Assembly (NCBI RefSeq): GCF_900105245.1
Contig: NZ_FNSZ01000001.1
Coordinates: 5,826,001-5,890,000, forward strand
DNA length: 64,000 nucleotides
Source of the DNA: Streptomyces sp. 1222.5
GTDB lineage: Bacteria > Actinomycetota > Actinomycetes > Streptomycetales > Streptomycetaceae
Direction of reading: 5' to 3'
Shown here: positions 51,701-60,066 of the stretch, one piece after another
Numbering within the stretch: position 1 is the first letter of the stretch
Layout: every line of letters begins with the position of its first letter
Program-made: the position numbers and the translations under genes
The notes under the pieces: model-generated
Database searches by the model: none
The model's input: only the letters and a program-made list of their open reading frames with translations
Told to the model about the DNA's origin: nothing

Positions 51701-52410
51701 GCACCCGGCCGGCGCTGCACTGGTTCCGCCCGGTGTGGCACCCCTGGCTGGGCACCGGACTCGGCTGGGGCCAGCAGCGCGCGGGCAACCAGATCCAGCT
51801 GAACACCCCGGGCTGGGGCGACTCCGGGCCCGACCACACCGGCTTCGGCGACGCGTGGAGCGAGGACAGCGGCATGAGCCAGACCACCGCCGTCTACCTC
51901 GACGGCACGCTCGTCGACCGCAACACCGGTTCCGCCGCCTATGTGTGGGACGCGCCCGCCGACGAGCACGGCTACCAGGTCGTCACCGACACCGCGCTCG
52001 ACGCCGGCCGGTGGAAGCTCGCCACGAAGGGCCACACCGAGTGGACCTTCCGCTCGGCGGCCACCCCGGACGACCGCTGGACCTACCTGCCGCTGATCAA
52101 CCTCGCCTTCGAGCTCGACACCGACCTCGCCGGAACCGTGCGCGCCGGGCACCGCGCCCCGGTCACGCTCGGCGCCGAGTACGTCGCCCGCGCCACCGGC
52201 ACCGGCACGCTCGGCGGCGAGAAGCTGGAGGTGTCGTACGACGAGGGGGCCACCTGGCACCAGGTCCCGCTGAAGGGCGGGGGCACCGGCCGGCACGGCA
52301 CACTGAGCGTGCCCCGTGAGGCCCGGACCGTGTCGCTGCGGGCCTCGGCCCACGACGACAAGGGCGGCTCGGTGACCCAGGAGATCATCCGGGCGGTGGC
52401 CGTGCGGTGA
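48799..52410 (+). CDS. Secreted S8-family (subtilisin-like) serine peptidase
   Basis: A 1203-residue secreted protease. A signal peptide occupies about residues 1-30 (RRGAALLSAGLVLAMLPKAA, then AxA). A propeptide region precedes the catalytic domain with Asp216 (AVLDTGVDTSHPDL), His248 (DRNGHGTHVTS), oxyanion Asn in TAAGNTGAPSS and Ser421 (SGTSMATPHVAG). About 750 C-terminal residues form beta-rich domains and a PA-like insert, as in large Streptomyces subtilases. It probably degrades extracellular protein. ATG at 48799 follows AGAAGAGGG. Oriented away from VMAP system 2. Its 3' end lies 17 bases from a convergent gene. Confidence 0.93.
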   Translation: MIREPVRRGAALLSAGLVLAMLPKAAAAAGDTQAVPRTADAGRTVTLVTGDKVTVTDLGRGRRTVTVQRPRGATGAVRTQESDGRLTVVPDEALPYLRARTLDRRLFDVSGLIRQGLTDAGSDATPLILTYGRSARTAAPAGTERVRSLPSLRGAAVEADRSRTFWRSFTRSAGIEKVWLDGRVKADLAESNAQIGTETAWDAGLTGKGVTVAVLDTGVDTSHPDLADRVSRTKSFIEGEEVADRNGHGTHVTSTVGGSGAASDGRERGVAPDATLAVGKVLSDQGSGSESQIIAGMEWAARDVHARIVSMSLGSTEPSDGTDPMARAVNTLSEETGVLFVTAAGNTGAPSSIGSPGAADSALTVGAVDADDQAAYFTSAGPRYGDNALKPDLSAPGVDILAARSQLTAGTGYYASMSGTSMATPHVAGVAALLAQEHPDWTGARLKDALLSTSAPLDASAYTLGAGRVSVPDAVHAKVTATGSADLGFFGWPYDGNKPVTRTLTYSNTGDEPVRLKLSVHGAPDGVATLADTSLTVPAHGTAATTVTGDGSRAPVGRTSGQIVAADPAGTTVAHTVFGLVKEKERYTLTVHVKDRAGEAAAADLAVQRLAEGEDAQPAHVGDSGTLKLRLKPGTYSLTSFLDVHGSHGADSLGLGFLAAPEIALDRDRDVTLDGRRLREIRADVDRRTETHQLLMEFDRKAGGADLFGAVQVPLTYDSVFAAPTKQVTQGDFEYRTVWRLAEPALQVAGVGEATVQAGGTLIEGRTRLPLVDVGDGPVTEVAGKAVLARLTEGTDPAALAQQAQDAGAEALFVTDDTPGRLMAWWGTDDNADRPLQIATVDAADAARLRAAGRVDMTGTADSPYVYDLSEGHRGAIPDRPLTFAPSPSRLAAVPVRFHAAQPLSGGEFRYSLTDAFPIGLGFQERVGFPAERTDYVSTGPGQLWHESVAVGDGTLEERSGLVRYDAGTRPALHWFRPVWHPWLGTGLGWGQQRAGNQIQLNTPGWGDSGPDHTGFGDAWSEDSGMSQTTAVYLDGTLVDRNTGSAAYVWDAPADEHGYQVVTDTALDAGRWKLATKGHTEWTFRSAATPDDRWTYLPLINLAFELDTDLAGTVRAGHRAPVTLGAEYVARATGTGTLGGEKLEVSYDEGATWHQVPLKGGGTGRHGTLSVPREARTVSLRASAHDDKGGSVTQEIIRAVAVR

Positions 52411-52427
52411 CCCGGGGCGGGGGTGGT

Positions 52428-53825
52428 TCAGCGGCCGGATATGCCCCGGACCACCCCCAGCTCCACCAGGTCCTGCGGCCGGATGCGCAGTTGCCCGGCG
52501 GTCGCCTCCACCTCCTCGGGCGGCCGCTTGAGGATGGCCGCGGCGAGTTCCGGCGCGATCACCGAGAAGTAACTGTCCGGCACGGCCCACGTGTTGCCGG
52601 GTGCGGCGAGGGCGAGCGCGCCGCCGGAGCCGCCCTCGCCGACGACGAGCGTGGTGACCGGGACCCGGGCGGCGGCCACCGCCCCGAAGACCTCGGCGAT
52701 GGCCGCCCCGGCCCCCTGCCGCTCCGCCTCCGCGTCGTTCGCCGCGCCCGGGGTGTCCACCAGGGTCAGCACCGGGACGCCGAGCCGGTCCGCCAGCCGG
52801 ATCAGCCGGGCCGCGGTCCGGTACCCCGCGGGCCGGGTCGCCGTGCCGGTCTGCGCCGCGTAGGCCACCGTACGGCCGTCCCGCTCGCCGAACCCGCAGA
52901 GCATGCCGTCCTCGTCGGTGCCGCCGCAGCGGTCGCCGACGAGGGCGGCACGCGCCGAGAAGTAGGCGTCCAGATAGGCCCCCGCGCGCGGGCGTCCGGC
53001 CGCGCGCGCCCGCAACACGGCCTCCCAGCCGGTACGGGGGAGCCCACCGCCGCCGAGCGCGGCCGGGACGGGGGCGGGGGCGATCCCGGACGTCCGCGCG
53101 CCCGCCCCGCCCGCACCCCCGGACGGGTCCGCGACGGCCCCCGCGACGCCGCGCGACAGCAGCCGCAGCCACAGCCCCAGCACCGGCTTCAGCCCCTCGG
53201 GCCGCACCACCGCGTCCGCCGAACCCGCCGCGGCCTGGGCCTGCGCGGTGTACGCGGCCGGGTCGGCGTCCGGTGGCCGGACCCGGGAGCCGGCGAACCC
53301 GACCTGGGCGCCCGACAGGGCCAGGACGACGTCCGCGCCCGCACCGAGGGTGGCCCAGCCGCCACCCGTCGTCGGGTCCCGCAGGACCGCGATCTGCGGC
53401 AGCCCCGCCTCCCGGGTGAGCGCCGACTGCCGGGCCACCCGCTGGAGCTGGGTCAGCGCGAGCATGCCCTCCTGCATCCGGCTGCCGCCGGTCGCGATCA
53501 ACGGCACCACCGGCAGCCGGTGTTCCCGCGCGTACGCGTACGCCGCCTCCAGCCGGTCGCCGGTGCGTTCGCCCAGCGACCCGCCGAGGAAGCCGAACTC
53601 GAAGGCGAGCAGCACGGCCGGGCTGCCGTCGACCTCGGCGGTGCCGCACACCACCGACTCCTCCTCACCGGTGCGCTCGGCGGCGCGGGCGCGCGAGGCG
53701 TCGTACCCCTGCCAGGCGAGCGGGCCGTCCGGCGCGGACTCCCGGCCGGGGACGGCGAGTTCGCGGAAGCTGCCCGCGTCCGTCACCAGGGCCAGCAGCT
53801 CCCGCGCCGAGTGCCGCTCAGACAT
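52428..53825 (-). CDS. Acyl-CoA carboxylase carboxyltransferase (fused beta/alpha)
   Basis: A 465-residue protein with two crotonase-type carboxyltransferase halves in one chain. The beta-like half has VPLIATGGSRMQEGMLALTQ and PTTGGGWATLGAGADVVLAL; the alpha-like half has VPVLTLVDTPGAANDAEAERQ and VVGEGGSGGALALA. The biotin carboxylase and carrier must be coded elsewhere. It starts 8 bases inside matB and so is translated with it, which suggests a joint role in malonyl-CoA supply. A Gly/Ala-rich linker joins the halves. Confidence 0.85.
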   Translation of the reverse strand: MSERHSARELLALVTDAGSFRELAVPGRESAPDGPLAWQGYDASRARAAERTGEEESVVCGTAEVDGSPAVLLAFEFGFLGGSLGERTGDRLEAAYAYAREHRLPVVPLIATGGSRMQEGMLALTQLQRVARQSALTREAGLPQIAVLRDPTTGGGWATLGAGADVVLALSGAQVGFAGSRVRPPDADPAAYTAQAQAAAGSADAVVRPEGLKPVLGLWLRLLSRGVAGAVADPSGGAGGAGARTSGIAPAPVPAALGGGGLPRTGWEAVLRARAAGRPRAGAYLDAYFSARAALVGDRCGGTDEDGMLCGFGERDGRTVAYAAQTGTATRPAGYRTAARLIRLADRLGVPVLTLVDTPGAANDAEAERQGAGAAIAEVFGAVAAARVPVTTLVVGEGGSGGALALAAPGNTWAVPDSYFSVIAPELAAAILKRPPEEVEATAGQLRIRPQDLVELGVVRGISGR

Positions 53826-55263
53826 CGGCCAGCGCCCGCTTCATGATCTTCCCCATGTCGTTGCGGGGGAGCGCGTCCAGCAGGCGGACGACCCGGGGCC
53901 GCTTGTGCGGGGCCAGCCGCCGGGCCACGTGGTCCGCCAGCTCCTCGGTGGTGGGCGGGGCCCCGGGGTCCGCCGGGACGATCCAGGCCACGATCCGCTC
54001 GCCCAGGTCGGCGTCCGGCTCGCCGGTGACCGCCGCCTCCCGCACCCCCGGGTGCTCCAGCAGCGCGTTCTCGATCTCACCCGCCCCGATCTTGTAACCA
54101 CCGCTCTTGATCAGGTCGGTGGCCTTGCGTCCCACGATCCGCACGTACCCGTCGCGCTCGCGCACCGCCATGTCCCCGGTGCGGAACCAGCCGTCCTCCG
54201 TGAACGCGGCGGCCGTGGCGTCGGGCCGGTTCAGGTACTCGGTGAACAGGTTCGCGCCGCGCACCTGGATCTCGCCCACGCTCTCCCCGTCCGGCGCGGC
54301 GATCTCCGTGCCGTCCTCCTCCACCAGCCGCAGCTCCACACCCGGCAGCGGCACCCCGACCGTGCCCGCCCGGGCCTCACCGTCCGCCCGCACGCTGGTG
54401 TTCATCAGCGTCTCGGTCATGCCGTACCGCTCGATCACCCGCCGTCCGGTCGCGGCCAGGATCCGCTCGTGGTCGTGCACGGGCAGCGCCGCCGAACCCG
54501 AGACCAGCAGCCTGGCCCGGCCGAGCGCCGCGGCCAGCCCCGGGTCGTCCGGCAGGGCCTCGGCGAGGCGGTGGTACATCGTCGGCACGCCGAACAGCAT
54601 GGTCGCGCCCTCGTTCAGCTCCCGGGTCACTCCCTCGGGACCGAACCGGCCCAGATGCCGTACCGAGCCGCCGCGCCGCAGCGGCCCGAGGACGCCGAGC
54701 ACGAGCCCGTGCACATGGAACAGCGGCAGCCCGTGCACCAGCACGTCCTCCCCGGTCCACTGCCAGGCGTCGGCGAGCGCGTCCAGGGTCGTGGCGAGCG
54801 CCCGGCGCGGGAGCACCGCGCCCTTGGGCGGGCCGGTGGTGCCGGAGGTGTAGACGATCAGCGCCGGGTCGCCGTCGGCCGCGTGCTCCCCGGGGAGGGT
54901 GCCGGCGGCGGACGCGTCGACGTCCACCCGCGGCAGTCCGGCGAACACCGGGGGCAGTTCGGTGCCCGGCGCGGTGAGCACGAGCGCCGGAGCGCTGTCG
55001 GAGAGGATGTGCGCCAGCTCCTTCTCGCCCGACTTCGGGTTCAGCGGCACCGCGGCCGCCCCGGCGAGCAGCGCGCCCGTCACGGCGACGGCGGTCTCCA
55101 GCTCCGGGGTGGCCCACACGGCGACCCGGCCGTTGCCGCCCAGCCGGCCGGCCAGCGCACCGGCGGCACCCGCGAGCTCGCCGTACGTCGACGACCGTTC
55201 GCCGAACCGCAGGGCGACCCGCTCGCGGGGACCGTCCGCCAGGGCGGGGAAGAGGGAGGACAC
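53818..55263 (-). CDS. matB: Malonyl-CoA synthetase MatB
   Basis: A 481-residue acyl-adenylate-forming enzyme that joins malonate or methylmalonate to CoA with ATP. The AMP-binding P-loop is LIVYTSGTTGPPKGAVLP, the A5 motif is IERYGMTETLMNTSVRADGE and the A8 region is DGWFRTGDMAV; the catalytic Lys lies in NDMGKIMKRALAD. The substrate-pocket Arg of MatB lies in TLMNTSVRADGE. The sequence is very close to the S. coelicolor MatB I know. GTG at 55263 is chosen, 8 bases after AAGGAG; the GTG at 55272 would overlap that site. It feeds polyketide and fatty acid extender units. Confidence 0.93.
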   Translation of the reverse strand: MSSLFPALADGPRERVALRFGERSSTYGELAGAAGALAGRLGGNGRVAVWATPELETAVAVTGALLAGAAAVPLNPKSGEKELAHILSDSAPALVLTAPGTELPPVFAGLPRVDVDASAAGTLPGEHAADGDPALIVYTSGTTGPPKGAVLPRRALATTLDALADAWQWTGEDVLVHGLPLFHVHGLVLGVLGPLRRGGSVRHLGRFGPEGVTRELNEGATMLFGVPTMYHRLAEALPDDPGLAAALGRARLLVSGSAALPVHDHERILAATGRRVIERYGMTETLMNTSVRADGEARAGTVGVPLPGVELRLVEEDGTEIAAPDGESVGEIQVRGANLFTEYLNRPDATAAAFTEDGWFRTGDMAVRERDGYVRIVGRKATDLIKSGGYKIGAGEIENALLEHPGVREAAVTGEPDADLGERIVAWIVPADPGAPPTTEELADHVARRLAPHKRPRVVRLLDALPRNDMGKIMKRALADV

Positions 55264-55405
55264 GCGGCGCACTCCTTACTGCCGGCTCGTCGGCCGACGG
55301 GGACGACAGCACCCTTCCTACCCCATGAGCCTCGTCCCGACGACCGTGCTCGGGTCCGGTGCGATCGCAGCTCGTACCCCGCGCCGGGCAGCCGGGGGCG
55401 GTTCG

Positions 55406-56443
55406 TCAGCCCGCGGGGGCGGACGCACGGCCGGACACGACGACGTCGGCGACGACGCAGCTCACGTTGTCGGGACCGCCCGCGGCGTTGGCCTCCTCGA
55501 CCAGCAGCCGCACCGTCCGCTCGGGCTGCGCCCCGGCGGCCAGCAGCGCCGCGATCCGCGCGTCCGGCAGCACCTCGGTCAGCCCGTCCGAGCACAGCAG
55601 GAACCGGTCCCCCTCCCGGGCCTCCTGCAGCCGCAGATCGGGCACCGGGGCGTCCCCGCCGGTCAGCGCCTTGAACAGCAGCAGCGACTCCGTCGACACC
55701 CGGTGGTCCCGGGTGATCCGGCTCAGCTCCCCGTCCCGCAGCAGATACGCCCGTGAGTCCCCGATGTGCGCGAGGGCCAGCTCCGCACCCGTCCACAGCA
55801 GCGCCGTCAACGTGGTGCCGACCTCGCCGCCGCCCGCCAGATCCCCGACGGCCTCACCGGCGGAGCGCACCGCGTCCTCCAGCAGGTGCAGCACACCTCC
55901 CGCGGCGAGTTCCTCGGCGTCGTCCAGATACCGCAGTGCCGCCACCGCCGCGCTGCTCGCCGGCGCCCCCTCGGGGCCGAAACCGTCCGCGACGGCGAGC
56001 AGCCGGCGGCCGGCGTGGACCGTGTCCTGGTTGGCCGGACGGACCTGCCCACGGTCGGAGTGGGCGTGATGACGCAGTTCCAGCATGGTGAGGGGTTCCC
56101 TTCCCGTCGCTCCGGTCAGCTGGTGGACGAGGAACGCGGCGAGATCCCGCCGTACGGCCGTCTCCGCCTCGACCCGGGCCCAGTAGGCCCGGATCGCCCG
56201 CGCGGCGCCCGCCGCGTCGAGGGCGCACACCGCGTGTATCTCCGCGAGCGGCATGCCCAGCCGCCGCAGCCAGGCCACGAGCCGGGCCCGCCCGAGCTGA
56301 CCGGCCGCGTAGTACCGGTAGCCGGTGTCCGGGTCGACCCGGGCGGGCCGCAGCAGATCCAGCTCGTCGTACAGCCGCAGGGCCTTCGGCGACAGCCGGC
56401 TGGCGCGGGCGAAGGCGCCGATCGTCAGGAACTCGATGTCCAT
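55406..56443 (-). CDS. MerR-family regulator fused to a PP2C protein phosphatase
   Basis: A 345-residue fusion. Residues 4-110 are a MerR winged helix with dimer helix (LTIGAFARASRLSPKALRLY, VDPDTGYRYY). Residues about 120-345 are a PP2C domain with metal-binding Asp130 and Asp140 (SDRGQVRPANQD), Asp153 (VADGFG), ALAHIGDSRAYLLRDGE, FLLCSDGLTEVL and GGPDNVSCVVAD. All PP2C metal ligands seem present, so an active Ser/Thr phosphatase coupled to DNA binding is likely. A MerR-type promoter lies directly upstream, which predicts autoregulation. ATG at 56443. Confidence 0.9.
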   Translation of the reverse strand: MDIEFLTIGAFARASRLSPKALRLYDELDLLRPARVDPDTGYRYYAAGQLGRARLVAWLRRLGMPLAEIHAVCALDAAGAARAIRAYWARVEAETAVRRDLAAFLVHQLTGATGREPLTMLELRHHAHSDRGQVRPANQDTVHAGRRLLAVADGFGPEGAPASSAAVAALRYLDDAEELAAGGVLHLLEDAVRSAGEAVGDLAGGGEVGTTLTALLWTGAELALAHIGDSRAYLLRDGELSRITRDHRVSTESLLLFKALTGGDAPVPDLRLQEAREGDRFLLCSDGLTEVLPDARIAALLAAGAQPERTVRLLVEEANAAGGPDNVSCVVADVVVSGRASAPAG

Positions 56444-56469
56444 GCCGTGCTCCTCCTCGTCCGCCCCCG

Positions 56470-56500
56470 ATGCTGGGGCTTCACCGAAGGTGAAGGTCAA
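56470..56500 (-). promoter_or_regulatory. MerR-type promoter/operator of the MerR-PP2C gene
   Basis: On the minus strand TTGACC (56500-56495) is a -35 element and CAGCAT (56475-56470) a weak -10, with a 19-bp spacer. The spacer contains the perfect dyad CTTCACC-GAA-GGTGAAG (56479-56495 on the plus strand). Over-long spacers with a central dyad are the mark of MerR-activated promoters. Confidence 0.65.
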
Positions 56501-56584
56501 ACCCCCTGTCCCGGTTCCGCGTCCGGTTGTTAGCCTCGCCGCGTAGATCACCCGACCGAGACGTCGTACGACAGGGAGTCCGCC

Positions 56585-57460
56585 GTGCCCCGCATCGCCC
56601 TCGCCACCTACGACCCCGGAGCCGAGCCCGTCCGCGACACCGATCTGGCGGTGCTGGTGCGGGCGCTCGGGGACGCGGGGGCCGAGGCCGAGGCCCGGTT
56701 CTGGGACGACCCGGAGGCGGACTGGGGCGGCTACGACCTCGTCGTCATCCGCTCCACCTGGGACTACAGCTGGCGGGCCGCGGAGTTCACGGCCTGGGTG
56801 GAGCGGGTCGGCGCGCTGACCCGGCTCGCCAATCCGGCCCCGGTGGTGCGCTGGAACACCGACAAGCGGTACCTGGGGGAGCTGGCGGCGGCCGGTGTGC
56901 CCACCGTCCCGACGCGCTACATCGCCCCGGGCGAACCGGCCGACCTGCCCGACGGCCACGAGTTCGTCGTCAAGCCGACCTCGGGCGCGGGGGCGCGGTT
57001 CGCCGCCCGCTACACGCCCGGCGAGCACGACACGGCGGTACGGCAGCTCGCGCGCATGCACGCCGAGGGCTTCACCGCGATGGTGCAGCCCTACGTGCGG
57101 GGCATCGACGTCAGCGGGGAGCGGGCCCTGCAGTTCTTCGGCGGCCGGCTGCTGCACGCGAGCCGCAAGGGCGCCGTCCTCACGCCCGGCACCCCGTACG
57201 ACGCCGACAAGGTGCCCCACCCCGACCTGGTGCCCTGGCAGCCCACGGACGCCGAACTCGCGGTGGCCGAGAAGGCGTTGGCCACCGTCCCCGGTGGATC
57301 CGGGCTGCTGTACGCCCGCGTGGACCTCGTGGACGGCGAGGACGGCGAGCCCCGCCTGATGGAACTGGAACTGGTCGAACCGAACCTCTTCCTGTGGCTC
57401 CACCCGGCCTCCCTGTCCCGGGTGACGGAGGCGATCCTGGCGGCGGCGGATCGCGACTAG
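56585..57460 (+). CDS. ATP-grasp domain protein
   Basis: A 291-residue ATP-grasp enzyme. The N-terminal domain has LVVIRSTWDYSWRAAEFTAW, the ATP-binding Lys is in EFVVKPTSGAGARFAARY, and the Mg-binding acidic and Asn residues are in LYARVDLVDGEDG and LMELELVEPNLFL. It resembles the RimK/DcsG-like ligases that form peptide or ring amide bonds with acyl phosphate intermediates. The substrate cannot be judged. GTG at 56585 follows AGGGAG. The 3' end overlaps the convergent LysR gene by 4 bases. Confidence 0.82.
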   Translation: MPRIALATYDPGAEPVRDTDLAVLVRALGDAGAEAEARFWDDPEADWGGYDLVVIRSTWDYSWRAAEFTAWVERVGALTRLANPAPVVRWNTDKRYLGELAAAGVPTVPTRYIAPGEPADLPDGHEFVVKPTSGAGARFAARYTPGEHDTAVRQLARMHAEGFTAMVQPYVRGIDVSGERALQFFGGRLLHASRKGAVLTPGTPYDADKVPHPDLVPWQPTDAELAVAEKALATVPGGSGLLYARVDLVDGEDGEPRLMELELVEPNLFLWLHPASLSRVTEAILAAADRD

Positions 57461-58392
57461 CGCGGCGGGGTCCGGGCGCCGCCCCGGCCGGCGGACCCCA
57501 CCGTCGCCCGGCACGCGTCCGCGTACGCCCGCACCAGGGGCCGTCCGCCGTCCTCACGGCGCCACGCCAGCGCGTACCGGCTCGGGCCGACGCCCCGCAG
57601 CGGGCGGGTGGTGACCCCGCCCAGACTGACCAGCGGGGCGTTGCCCGCGGCGACCAGGCAGACCCCGAGGCCCGCGACCAGCGCCTCGTACGTCTCCTCG
57701 GCACCGGCGATCTCCGCGCCGATCCGGGGCGCCCGGCCCGCCCGCGCGTCCACGGCCAGCCAGTGGTCGCGCAGCACGCCCGCGCTCTCCGGCAGGGCCA
57801 GGAACGGCTCGTCCAGCACGTCGGCGAAGTCGATCTCGGCCCGGGCGGCCAGCGGATGCGTCTCCGGGAGGGCGAGCAGCCGGGGTTCCTCGGCGACCAC
57901 CGTCCAGGCGTAGCGCTCCTCGTCGGGCAGCGGCAGCCACACGAACGCGGCCTCCGTGCCGCCGCCCGCCAGGCCCGCCGTCGGATCGTCCCAGCTCAGC
58001 TGGCGCAGCCGGACCGTGACGCCGGGATGCGCGGCGGTGAAGCGGGAGCGGATCGCCGGCAGCAGTCCGCCCCGCCCCGGACTGGTGCTCATGCCGACCG
58101 TGAGCGTGCTGCGCTCCGCCGCCCTGGCCGCCTCCACCGCCGCCGCGCCCCCCTTCCACGCGGCCAGCACCTTCCGGGCGTGCGGCAGCAGCGCCTCACC
58201 GGCACCCGTCAGCGCCACCCCGTGCCGGTCCCGCCGGAACAGCTCCGTCCCCAACTGCCGCTCCAGCGCCCGGATCTGCTTGCTCAGCGCGGGCTGGGAG
58301 ACGTACAGCCGCTCGGCCGCCCGGGTGAAGTGCAGCTCCTCGGCGACCGCGACGAAGTAGCGCAGTTCGCGGCCGTGGACGTCACTGGTCAT
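57457..58392 (-). CDS. LysR-family transcriptional regulator
   Basis: A 311-residue LysR regulator: N-terminal winged helix (LRYFVAVAEELHFTRAAERL, SQPALSKQIRALERQLGTEL) and a periplasmic-binding-like effector domain. It is divergent from the SDR gene, 94 bases away, and probably controls it and itself. No ribosome site precedes the ATG, so the mRNA may be short-leadered. A T-N11-A box covers the start codon. Confidence 0.92.
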   Translation of the reverse strand: MTSDVHGRELRYFVAVAEELHFTRAAERLYVSQPALSKQIRALERQLGTELFRRDRHGVALTGAGEALLPHARKVLAAWKGGAAAVEAARAAERSTLTVGMSTSPGRGGLLPAIRSRFTAAHPGVTVRLRQLSWDDPTAGLAGGGTEAAFVWLPLPDEERYAWTVVAEEPRLLALPETHPLAARAEIDFADVLDEPFLALPESAGVLRDHWLAVDARAGRAPRIGAEIAGAEETYEALVAGLGVCLVAAGNAPLVSLGGVTTRPLRGVGPSRYALAWRREDGGRPLVRAYADACRATVGSAGRGGARTPPR

Positions 58393-58405
58393 AGCCGTTG
58401 GTTAT
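58391..58405. promoter_or_regulatory. Candidate LysR box (T-N11-A dyad)
   Basis: ATAGCCGTTGGTTAT is an imperfect dyad (ATAGCC/GGTTAT, 5 of 6 pairs) that contains T-N11-A. It overlaps the LysR start codon in the LysR/SDR divergent region, so binding would repress lysR and place an activator upstream of the SDR promoter. Confidence 0.5.
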
Positions 58406-58486
58406 CACCATGGGTCTTGGACGGGCAATGGGGCGCGGCGGGAGGCTGGGGGACGTCGAGAAGGACGAGACGCACGGGGAGTCGCG

Positions 58487-59317
58487 ATGAACAGGGTATG
58501 GCTGGTGACCGGGGCGAGCAGCGGCTTCGGACGGGCGATCGGCGAGGCGGCCGTGGCGGCGGGCGACGTGGTGATCGGCGCGGCCCGGCACCCCGAGGCG
58601 CTGGACGACCTGGTGGCCGCCCACCCCGACCAGGTGGAGGCGCTGCGCCTGGACGTGACCGACACGGCCGCGCTGGAGGCCGCCGTACGGGACGTCGTGG
58701 CCCGGCACGGGCGGATCGACGTGCTGGTCAACAACGCGGGCCGCACCCACGTCGGCGCGGTCGAGGAGACCACGGAGCGGGAACTGCGGGACCTGTTCGA
58801 CCTGCACGTCTTCGGTCCGACCGCGCTCGTGCGGGCGGTGCTGCCGTACATGCGGGAGCGGCGCTCGGGGGCGATCGTCCAGATGAGCAGCATGGGCGGG
58901 CAGATGTCCTTCGCGGGCTTCGGGGCGTACAGCGGGACCAAGTTCGCGCTGGAGGGCATCTCCGAGGCGCTCGCCGACGAGGTGGCCGAGTTCGGGATCA
59001 AGGTGCTGATCGTGGAGCCGGGCGGATTCCGGACCTCGCTGATGGAGGCCGGCCGGGCCGGGGCCAGCGCGGACAGCGGGGTGTACGCGAAGGTGGGCGA
59101 GACCCGCGGCTTCGTCTCCGGTGGCGACGGCACGCAGCCCGGCGACCCGGCCAAGGCGGCGGCGCTGATCCTGGCCGCGCTCGGGGCGGAGCGCACCCCG
59201 CTGCGGCTGCCGCTCGGCGACGACGGGGTGAGCGCGGTGCTGGCCCACCTCGACCAGGTCCGCGAGGACGTCACGGCCTGGGAGAAGCGGACCAGGGCGA
59301 CCGGGTTCGAGGACTGA
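58487..59317 (+). CDS. Short-chain dehydrogenase/reductase
   Basis: A 276-residue classical SDR. The cofactor motif is VTGASSGFGRAIGEA (residues 8-22), NNAG is in DVLVNNAGRTHVG, the active-site Ser is in QMSSMGGQMSF and the YxxxK pair is in YSGTKFALEG. Substrate unknown. A GGGGAG site precedes the ATG. The divergent LysR gene is its likely regulator. Confidence 0.92.
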   Translation: MNRVWLVTGASSGFGRAIGEAAVAAGDVVIGAARHPEALDDLVAAHPDQVEALRLDVTDTAALEAAVRDVVARHGRIDVLVNNAGRTHVGAVEETTERELRDLFDLHVFGPTALVRAVLPYMRERRSGAIVQMSSMGGQMSFAGFGAYSGTKFALEGISEALADEVAEFGIKVLIVEPGGFRTSLMEAGRAGASADSGVYAKVGETRGFVSGGDGTQPGDPAKAAALILAALGAERTPLRLPLGDDGVSAVLAHLDQVREDVTAWEKRTRATGFED

Positions 59318-59341
59318 GCCGGCGCGGCCGGCGGAGGCGGT

Positions 59342-59899
59342 TCAGCCGACGACGGCCGACCGCTGCAGCAAGCCCCAGGTGAACTCGGCGACCACCTCGT
59401 GCCGTACGCCCTCCCGGTCGGGGGCCGTGAACGCGAGCCCCCACCGGGTGGGTGCCGTGCCCTCCAGGGGGCGGGCCGGGGCGAAGGCGCGGGCTGCCTC
59501 GTCCACGGTGCAGGACCAGGGGACGAGGTCGTCGAGGGTCTCCGGTCGCGCCGCCGGGGCGCCGGGCGCCCGCACCAGCCACTCGTTCCACACACCGCCG
59601 TCCGGCCCGACCAGCACCTCGAACAGCAGGTCGGGCCAGAGGGGCAGGGCCCATCGGCGGGCCTCGCAGTCGAGGTCCCCGAGCCGGCGCGGGACGACCG
59701 ACTCCGGTTCGCCGAGGACCGACCGGTAGCGGGCGACCGCGGACCGGGAGCGCGGCGAACGGACCATGGCCTGCCAGCGCTTGTTGGTCTCCCGCATCTC
59801 GGCGAGCGACACCCCGAGCCGCCGCCGGGCGTCCTCGACCAGGTCCGGATTGTGGTCGGCCATGCGGCGCAGCAGCACCAGCTGGAAGTCGAGTGGCAT
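59342..59899 (-). CDS. Conserved hypothetical protein
   Basis: A 185-residue soluble protein that I do not recognise. It begins with a helical part (MPLDFQLVLLRRMADHNPDL, ARRRLGVSLAEMRETNKRW) and ends with beta-rich sequence (LLFEVLVGPDGGVWNEWLV, GVRHEVVAEFTWGLL). No catalytic motif or signal peptide. ATG at 59899 is preferred; the ATG at 59941 would add a 14-residue His/Gly tail. It converges on the SDR gene with a 24-base gap. Confidence 0.6.
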   Translation of the reverse strand: MPLDFQLVLLRRMADHNPDLVEDARRRLGVSLAEMRETNKRWQAMVRSPRSRSAVARYRSVLGEPESVVPRRLGDLDCEARRWALPLWPDLLFEVLVGPDGGVWNEWLVRAPGAPAARPETLDDLVPWSCTVDEAARAFAPARPLEGTAPTRWGLAFTAPDREGVRHEVVAEFTWGLLQRSAVVG

Positions 59900-59990
59900 G
59901 CCCCCATGGTGCCCGGGCGCACGGGCGTGCCCGGAGACCATTGCCCGCGGAACCCGGTATGACTAGCCTGTGTTCGTCATGCCGATCGCC

Positions 59991-60007
59991 TGTTGAAATC
60001 TCGAACA
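59991..60007. promoter_or_regulatory. Candidate IclR operator
   Basis: TGTTGAAATCTCGAACA lies 59 bases before the IclR start. The right half TCGAACA matches IclR-type half sites, and the left half TGTTGAA is degenerate. Position fits autoregulation of the IclR/SMP-30 operon. Confidence 0.35.
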
Positions 60008-60066
60008 TCGGGTTGCCGACTCCGACATCCCGTACAGGCGCCTAGACCCAAGGGAGGGGGCCGGCC

